From Trichostrongylus colubriformis (Eukaryota; Nematoda; Chromadorea; Rhabditida; Trichostrongylidae): DNA of 64,000 nucleotides. Shown in pieces: positions 57,521 to 64,000 of the stretch. Position numbers and translations under genes: made by a program. The DNA lies in contig OZ022257.1 in assembly GCA_963978905.1 (NCBI GenBank), positions 9,074,509 through 9,138,508 on the forward strand, given 5' to 3'. How positions within the stretch are numbered: the first letter of the stretch is position 1; every line of letters starts with the position of its first letter. Under the pieces are notes generated by a model. That model did not search any database and was not told where the DNA came from. It worked only from the letters and a program-made list of their open reading frames with translations.

Positions 57521-58499
57521 CTAAATTATATCAATAAAAAAAATATGCAGTTCGAGTGAGCCCCTGTGTACTAATAAAAAAGTTTACTTGGAGCTATACG
57601 AGAGGGAATGCCTTCCCGATTTAAAAAAGACAGTCATGTTATGGCGCAATCCGAATGGAAGTGATCGGTTTCGTTTTGAGAACGTTTTACGAACATACTT
57701 GCATAAAACATTCGCTGAGAACATTCTTATATTACACGCAGCACGAAGAATAGTTATAAACTACGCAGTTGAACGAACAAGTGATTTCATTGGGAATCTT
57801 ACATCAGTAGAAACCGTAGAATTGAAGATCTGCTTGCTTTTCCCGAGGCCAGATATTACCAAATCCGTTCTTGCTTGATGAATGAAGGCTATACCTGATG
57901 GACGTTGCTGGTCATGATGCATAGACACTGGTTGTGAGGTGTACGGGAACAGTTCAATAGGGACTGTTCAGTTCTACGAGCATTCTCTACCTTGTGATTT
58001 GCATATGCAATACGACACCGATGTTATCATAAATATGCTCGTAATCACGGCTCAAAAACGATTTCGGCGCCACAGATCACTTCAACCCATTGATATGCGA
58101 GACCTTAAAAGGTGTATGGTTGCCTGCTCCCTTATAGCAGAAACCAATGCTGAAGGTAAATTCGTTGGAACTGTCATTATGTGGCTCGATATTCGCTGCA
58201 TTGAACTTGTGTGAATTTATTTATTTATGCAAAATTATCTATCTATTTATGTTAAATAACTTAGGTGGCGAACTGCAATAATTTTTGGAATATTTTGATA
58301 TTCTCCATCTCTTTTAGCAAAACCCCTTTGTCATACAAATACTATCACCAGAAGGCTTGTTTCATTCGGAGAACAATTCATGTTTAGAAAGTTCCTAAGA
58401 GATGTACAAATTGCAACAATGAGATTATTTATTTTCACTTCTTTCGCTAAGTCAGCAGATTTTTTGCCTTGAGCTTAGAGGGAGAACCGCTATCGGCAA
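57521..58499. other. Upstream flank of the MFS gene; no confident exon
   Basis: A start exon for the MFS gene should lie here or farther right. One candidate (57588-57637, - strand, MTVFFKSGRHSLSYS) has a usable donor but the wrong phase. ORFs on the + strand have no recognised product. Confidence 0.4.
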
Positions 58500-59345
58500 A
58501 AGCGACACCCTACCACCTACATATATCCCCTGTCATCGTTTTGTTCATCGAAAATCTCGAACGGGTGACAGCATGTCTCCATTCGTCCATGTTGCTAGCA
58601 GACATGCTCGTATCGGTATACACAAACATCGTTCTTCGCTCCAGGGAGAACATGGCTCTAAGGACACGCACTCTCTCATTTCCTTCGCGCAGAACTTTCT
58701 TAATGAAATCTGACCATTGAACCGGCGGTTGTCCAGGAATTGGTTTGACGTCCCAAGGGAAATCCACTCAGTAATCTCTCTGGTTCAACGGCTATCGCGA
58801 TGATGAGATGTCCGGCATACACTCTTTGATTCCTTGGCTAATACAGCAGCGTCCCTGATTTTTACCGTTGACAAACGTCGGAACTCGGATTTCCCTTCAT
58901 ACATGCGTGTATCGGGATACCCAAGCATCGTTCTTTGGACGGTGCGTCCGACCGAATGCACTTCCTACTTACGCAGAGTGCAAGTCTCTGAGGCATGTGT
59001 AAGCCCTTTGGTGACTTCCAAACTCTCTGCCTTCCTGGGCCTATCGTGCATATATTCAGCGAGCCGATTGTACTCATCGTCGGTGTTTTCTAGTAACTGA
59101 ATTTTCTCATAAACCGGTGAGATAGGTGAAGTGACCTCAGTTGATGAGCTTTTTGGGGCATTGCTGCTTGAATTTCGCGGCTTTCTTTCCACTGTCGAAG
59201 AGAAGAACCTTGTGCGGATCAGTCGATGGTCTGATGCCGTATAGAACTTCGGAGCAACAGTGACGTCGGTCAGGCAGAACTTCGATTGGAGATGATATGA
59301 TCGATCTCGCAATGGAATTGTCCAACGGAAGCTTTTGGCAGCTTT
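58500..59345 (-). pseudogene. RTE-type LINE ORF with the reverse transcriptase domain deleted
   Basis: Read on the - strand in shifting frames: VAPKFYTASDHRLIRTRF (end of an APE endonuclease domain with its SDH motif), SGKKAAKFKQ, ENTDDEYNRLAEYMHD, AESLEVTK, then directly LTHASETCTLRK, QGIKECMPD, a GHLIIAIAVEPERLLS-like stretch, and PGQPPVQWSDFIKKVL. The first group belongs before the reverse transcriptase and the second after it in RTE elements, so the whole polymerase is missing between 'EVTK' and 'LTHASE' near 59000. Stops and frameshifts are present throughout. Confidence 0.75.
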
Positions 59346-60254
59346 TGAGCGCCATGAAGCGCCTGAAACCGCGTCAGCAGAAGTTATAACCTGATGCTAA
59401 GGTGGTATAATCAAAAATAGCGGCAGTATCCAATGGTATGCATCACGTGAAACACTGCCTATGAGTAAAGTTGGCAATTCAATTCCTAGAGAAAGTCCAT
59501 TCAGCGCTCAAAAGTCTTCGGCCAAAACTTTTTGTCATAACTTTTTTCTACTTGACTAAATTTGACAAAATCTCAATATACGGTGCCTGAACCCATTGTC
59601 AACACTTCCTTCTACTTGAGTGCGGCTAGACTCTTTTTATGCTTTCTTGCAAGAACTTACTGCAAGACCACCCAAGAAGAAAAAGGCTTGGTCCAGAAAA
59701 ACGGCTTTCTTCACAAAAACAAAACGAACAAGCCTCGAAGAACATTAATATTTTGTAGAAAGACCACGAATTTTGATGTCAACGGCACAGTGGGACGGCA
59801 TAGAGACAACACTCTAAAAACAAAAAATTGCATTTAACCACTTAACTTACTCCGTTGAGCGCCAAAACAGTATATTTAGTATGCAGTGTCTCCAAGTACA
59901 ACATACTCAAATTTCTCTTAGATCGGTGCAATTGCAAAAAAGTTACAAGTGAAAAACCCAAGTGAAAAACCATTTGGCCGAAGACTCTCGAGCGCTACTG
60001 TATATTCATACCAGGGTTAAGCGTGGGTGAGGAATGGACAGAATGGGGGGTCTATTTAACTCTCCGGGAGCCGTAATCGTGACCAGCTCTGACTCCGTGA
60101 TGGCCAGATACGTAGGGATTTGCGGTGAATGCTTGCATATGAGAGCAGCTACGACGGATTGCAAAGTGCAAAAATTTTCTTTGGTGTTTTGATTTTTGTA
60201 CGCTGCTGATTTTCACAGCAATTTGCGAAAGCTATTACAATGTTGGTGTGCTAT
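59346..60254. other. No recognisable feature
   Basis: AT-rich sequence, with no gene or repeat supported. Confidence 0.45.
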
Positions 60255-60355
60255 AAGTTAAGACTTTGGTCTCAAAGAGTCTCGAGCCCGTAATCCCTGC
60301 TCCGGGCACACGTGCTAATCCATTACGTTAGCGATGCCCTTTCTGCAGGCTTTTT
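60255..60355 (-). repeat. tRNA-like SINE fragment
   Basis: On the - strand TAATGGATTAGCACG and GTGCCCGGAGCAGGGATTA match the tRNA-like head at 16436-16509. The box B region is degraded (GGGCTCGAGACTC). Confidence 0.55.
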
Positions 60356-61661
60356 GGGAGAGTAGAGAAACTTTCTGGGCTTTTTCCTTACTGATGCTTT
60401 ATGTTTTTATCTACAGCTAGTTCTCCCGGAGCATCTTTTATAGATGGCGCTTTCCGTATAAAATGTTCCATAGAAATATCGGGAATAGCTTCAAAGAATG
60501 AGGATAACTTTATGAAAATCGCTTGTGATTAGTTGTGCTGAGTTTAAAATTCTTTCAACACGTGCTTGGCCCTGATCTATTATCGACAAGCGTGAGTTTC
60601 TCGCCGATATGCCTTCAGACAAGCAGTGGCGCGCCGCCTTTCAACCAAGCAATAACCCATTGTCTTTCCACCCGTCATAAGCAGCAGTCCCTTAGGGATG
60701 AGACTTTCGATGAGCAGCTCCTACACACAATTTCCGCCAGCGCGATTCTTGACCCTGGCATATGAACCAGGAAAGCGATTTCAGAGAACAGCTACATCAC
60801 TGAAAATTGCAGCGAAATCGTTTAAAAGCTTCTTGTCAAGCAAATAGAGGCAGATTTGTGCTGGGAATCGTTTCGGAAAGGCAAATAAGCCCTAAAGTGC
60901 AAAAATGGGGGCAAGTGATTAGATAATAGCTGTATGCAGATATAGACACTGGGATTCTTTTATGCGACACAAAGGCACTCACTTTAATAGTGGGTGAAAG
61001 AATCAATCCACTTTCGTTCAAATCCAACAACTGTCGCTGCTCTGGCACTCTCGCCATACTGCATCGGATTTATCTTTTTTCAATGAAAAACTGAAATTTC
61101 CTTGGGAAGTTGGGAAAAGTAGAGACAGAAAGCAATTCACAGAATACTTCAAGTCTTTTAATTTCGGTGACGAAAATTGAAAGTGATTTCTTTTCGAAAA
61201 ACACGTAAGAACATTAAATTAGACAAAAAAGAATCGGAATCGATATGAGTGCTATGGCAACGGCGACACATATGACTCACGCTGCTTTAAACTCGCAAAT
61301 ATCACATAAATACATCGTATTTCGATTGAATTGAAGATATGGTGGAGAAATGGGGGGGGGGGGGAGGGGTGGGGCAAGTGACTGCTTGGTGCCCATGCTC
61401 TTTGGCACTGCTCTTTGTTTGCAAGTGGCGACAGTTTACGACTTCTTTGACACGTGGGCAGCTGACGTTTTTGCGTTTTCGGTAGCTGTCTCCACAAATT
61501 GATTGTAATTAGTCTGCTGGGCTTACAACACAGCTGAACTTTTAATGTATCATCCGTGATTTATCGACTGTGGAAGTGCAAAAGTTATCTTTGATTGTAG
61601 CACTGCGTATTAGAAAAAAGCCATAGATGGCAATAGAGTCTGGAGAGAGACTTCGTACATT
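60356..61661. other. No gene; poly-G tract
   Basis: A G-rich run (GGGGGGGGGGGGAGGGG, about 61351-61367) and short ORFs only. Confidence 0.45.
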
Positions 61662-61681
61662 TCAAAGCACCAGAAAGAGTA

Positions 61682-62386
61682 CAGGGGGTTCTAAAAAAGT
61701 GATTTTGCCCACGGCTCACATCTCCCAATTAAAACATAGGGAAACGAAAGAAATGAAAGTATTGGGGCAAAATATTCCCGAAATGTCCCTTCAAAAGTAG
61801 GAACAAGCTGAGACTCACTACTTTCATTTTCATGAAAATATGGAACCTTCAAGCGGCGCAGTCGGGCGTCAGAGCACCTACAGTATCAAGGTCCCCTCAA
61901 AACAGTGGAGCCAGTTCCGTGGTAGGTCATTTGTAAGAAGCTTCCTAAGGATTGGCTCTTCGGTTCATGTAAATCACAGAGTTCTTGCTGCTTGGACAAG
62001 GCTGTTATGATCCGAAGTATCATTTTTCATGCCTCAAACCTGCCTCCGGAGGGGTTTCAGTGGCAATGGCACGTTCTGGCTTTTGGAATAAGAACACCAC
62101 CCAGTATGAATCCCCTCAGGTACCCAGAGTGAACGGACCTTAGCAAGGTTGTGAACGAGGGCGACGAAGTTTCGGATTTTGCCCAGTGGAGATGACACAT
62201 CTTGTTCACTCGGATTCACTCTTGTTCCGTTCCTGCTTGTGCAGAAGGCTGTAACTGAGAGCAGGGATAGAGTGAGGTCTGCTCTTTACTTTAGGGATGA
62301 AAATACCTGGTCGGAAATTACCGAAGTGCGACTACCGTGGGGTTGAAAGTGGAGGGCAAAAATTACTTTTTTTTTGGCACCCCCTG
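61682..62386. mobile_element. TIR transposon with CAGGGGGTKCC ends, copy 2
   Basis: 705 bp, flanked by TA (61680-61681 and 62387-62388). Ends CAGGGGGTTCTAAAAAAG and CAGGGGGTGCCAAAAAAA are inverted. The interior is collinear with 10594-11340, with deletions. No transposase is visible. Confidence 0.88.
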
Positions 62387-62685
62387 TAAGTAAAAAGCGC
62401 AAAATGTGAATATATGTTCTCTGGAACCAAAACAAACCTTTGATTTCGGAAGAGATGATGTGTGGTGAAACTCGTATTGAAAAAGTGCGGCTTGAGGTCT
62501 TATCATGACCTTCAGCACTGCCATGCCACGCATCCGCTGGAGGAGTTGCCGGCGAAAGCAGGACAACGTTTGAAGCCGACCGATAAGGCCCTCGTCCGTC
62601 TGCAATCTACCTCACCTTCTAGTGACGCTGAGGGGCGCAAAGAAGCATGGGGCTTTTCTAGTTTCTGTGGTTTCTCGCCGTTTTA

Positions 62686-63536
62686 TTAGGTTGGAACATA
62701 ATTTCTGTCACACAATGACAAAAAATTTCCAATTTATTTTTCTTTATTTGTGTCTAACTTCAATCAACAAAATATGCACCATTATGATCAACAATATATT
62801 GCCAACGAATAGGGAGATTATAGATGCCTTGCTTATAGAAGTCTGGAGATTTCTGGTCGAACAAAGTCTGGAGACCGATTTTAAGATCATCGTCATCTTT
62901 GAACTGCCGTCCATCGAGGAAGTGGCTCAGAGATCGGAATAGGTGGTAGTCAGTTGGGGCCATGTCCGGAGATTACGGTGGACGGGGGAGCTTCGTTTAA
63001 CCAAGGTCCTGGATCCTTTGACACGCCAACTTTGCCACATGTGGGTGAGCGTTATCGTGGAGGAAGAGGTCTTGGTCCATTTTTCCGGTAAGTTTTGCCG
63101 CTCCGGTGTCCAATTGCCTGCAGTAGAGATCGGCAGTGGCTGTCGTGTTGGATGGTAACAGTTTCCTATTTTTTTGAAAATTTTCAAAAAAAAAGTTTTT
63201 TCTCAATGCAGTTTTTTGAAATTTTTCCTGTTCCAATTTGAGCCGATCGAGCCATCGGACTGCCGCCATATGAGAGACAGTACCTGGGTTCATCGACTGG
63301 TTAATTTTGTTAGTGGCCTCGCATGCTGAGGAACCGAGGCGGTGTTCGTGAATTTCGCACCTTTCGCGAAATGGCCGTAAATTCACTGGTAGTTGAAGCC
63401 GTAGAGAATATGAATGTGCTATTCAGAAGCCCTTTTCAGACGCTTCATATACCCCCCACTACCAAATGCTCCCGAAGCTTCCACAGTTTTCCCCAAGGAA
63501 AACAAAAAGTGTGACAGAAATTATGTTCCAACCTAA
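62686..63536 (-). mobile_element. mariner element, internally deleted
   Basis: An 851-bp element has inverted ends TTAGGTTGGAACATAATTTC, flanked by TA (62684-62685 and 63537-63538). The transposase lies on the - strand and is the best preserved in the window, but lacks its middle. Confidence 0.9.
62760..63386 (-). pseudogene. mariner transposase with middle part deleted
   Basis: The N-terminal frame (63386 down to 62997) reads CEATNKINQSMNPGTVS and VRWLDRLKLEQE (helix-turn-helix region), then passes directly to NTTATADLYCRQLDTGAAKL and DLFLHDNAHPHVAKLACQ with the second Asp. After a break near 62997 the second frame gives SPDMAPTDYHLFRSLSHFLD (third Asp), LPIRWQYIVDHNGAYFVD and TGA at 62760-62762. 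The block with the first catalytic Asp is absent, so it is inactive. Confidence 0.85.
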
Positions 63537-63627
63537 TATTTTGTTCGTTCTCTTCTGATACACTGCTACGCACCTCTACTTTCATACTTCATAATCTGTA
63601 AAATTTACCCCTCCCTGTGCCTTCAAG

Positions 63628-64000
63628 CACAACCATCAGAACGAGAAACGGAGATTTTCACAGGATTGATGGGATCTTCAGCGATGAGGTAATAAATAAA
63701 AGCACTACTCACTTCATGGCAGTAGTACTCTGCTGTTGTGACCGTTCCTCTTATGAAAAGTCCCATGAGCCCTTGCTCAATCCATCCCATAGAACGGAAA
63801 CTTTTTCTCTCATAAAATGCTCGAATGAGGCTTCTCATTGACATTTACAATCTCTGGATCCTAGCCTAGGTAAAGAGGAGAGACCACTTTTACTAACTAG
63901 CAATTGCACACTAGGGCTGAAATCGTTCTGAGGGCTATCCTGGGTGCATCCATGCAATTTTCACAATTCGGTGGATCACGAAAGAGAATGCGTCTCTCTC
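63628..64000. other. No supported gene
   Basis: A 73-codon frame at 63623-63844 (-) is followed by a GTGAGT-like donor (CATGAAGTGAGT) and could be one exon of a gene extending past the window, but no motif identifies it. Confidence 0.35.

Larger units (their letters stand above)
61662..63627 (+). mobile_element. TIR repeat family B, copy 4, with two nested transposons
   Basis: The left end CAAAGCACCAGAAAGAGTA stops at 61681, resumes after 62386 with AAGTAAAAAGCGCAAAATG, and runs through AGATGATGTGTGGTGAAAC to TCGCCGTTTTAT. It is cut again at 62685 and resumes at 63537 (GTTCGTTCTCTTCTGATAC) to the right end TTACCCCTCCCTGTGCCTTC. Subtracting both insertions and their TA duplications leaves 406 bp, matching the 396-403 bp of the intact copies. 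Confidence 0.85.

Noticed and set aside
57588..57637. Candidate first exon of the MFS gene (MTVFFKSGRHSLSYS)
   Set aside because: The donor leaves phase 2 whereas the first conserved exon needs phase 0, so the join shifts the frame.
1..64000. CRISPR arrays, bacterial operons, rRNA genes, spliced-leader RNA genes
   Set aside because: No regularly spaced short repeats, no operon-like ORF packing, no rRNA or SL1-like sequence seen; the tandem repeats present are long-unit minisatellites.

Overview
This window is nuclear DNA of a parasitic-type roundworm. The best fit is a clade V (strongylid or hookworm-like) nematode. The reasons are compact exons with TTTTCAG-like acceptors, a LACT-type serine beta-lactamase-fold gene, an MFSD8/CLN7-like transporter gene, RTE-type retrotransposon remnants, and a dense mix of mariner, Tc1, Tc3, piggyBac-like and Helitron-like DNA transposons. 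There are no rRNA genes, no functional tRNA genes that I trust, no CRISPR array and no bacterial operon structure. The species call is inference.

Layout. From 0 to 40.7 kb the window is gene-poor and made of interspersed repeats: a Helitron-like compound element carrying a mariner and a 145-bp tandem array (608-3158), a complete-looking Helitron-like element (4080-4888), a foldback element interrupted by a TIR transposon (10496-12269), a palindromic Tc3-like transposon (12619-14185), a piggyBac-like MITE (14584-15211), a palindromic mariner derivative (19384-19955), an RTE 3' fragment (20154-20318), a 448-bp tandem duplication (24559-25454), a 697-bp mariner (34581-35277), and several copies of two related TIR repeat families that I call A (about 550 bp) and B (about 400 bp). 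No host gene is supported here.

From 40.8 to 57.5 kb lie the two real genes, convergent and tail to tail. On the + strand an eight-exon gene (40824-47142) encodes a 390-residue serine-hydrolase/beta-lactamase-fold protein with intact S-x-x-K, G-Y-H and H-S-G motifs. On the - strand a gene of at least twelve exons (57520-47888) encodes a 12-TM-type major-facilitator protein of the MFSD8/CLN7 group; its first coding exon is not identified. Their stop codons are 745 bp apart. Most introns longer than 900 bp hold transposons, in one case a mariner that forms 93% of the intron.

From 57.5 to 64 kb the window returns to repeats: an internally deleted RTE retrotransposon on the - strand (58500-59345), a tRNA-like SINE fragment, and a family B element (61662-63627) that carries two separate nested transposons.

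The two genes show no evident joint pathway. The main biology visible is layered transposition, and the repeated production of palindromic (hairpin) derivatives from several transposon types, two of which keep transposase sequence in both arms. All coordinates come from reading splice sites, target-site duplications and inverted repeats by eye; no similarity search was run.
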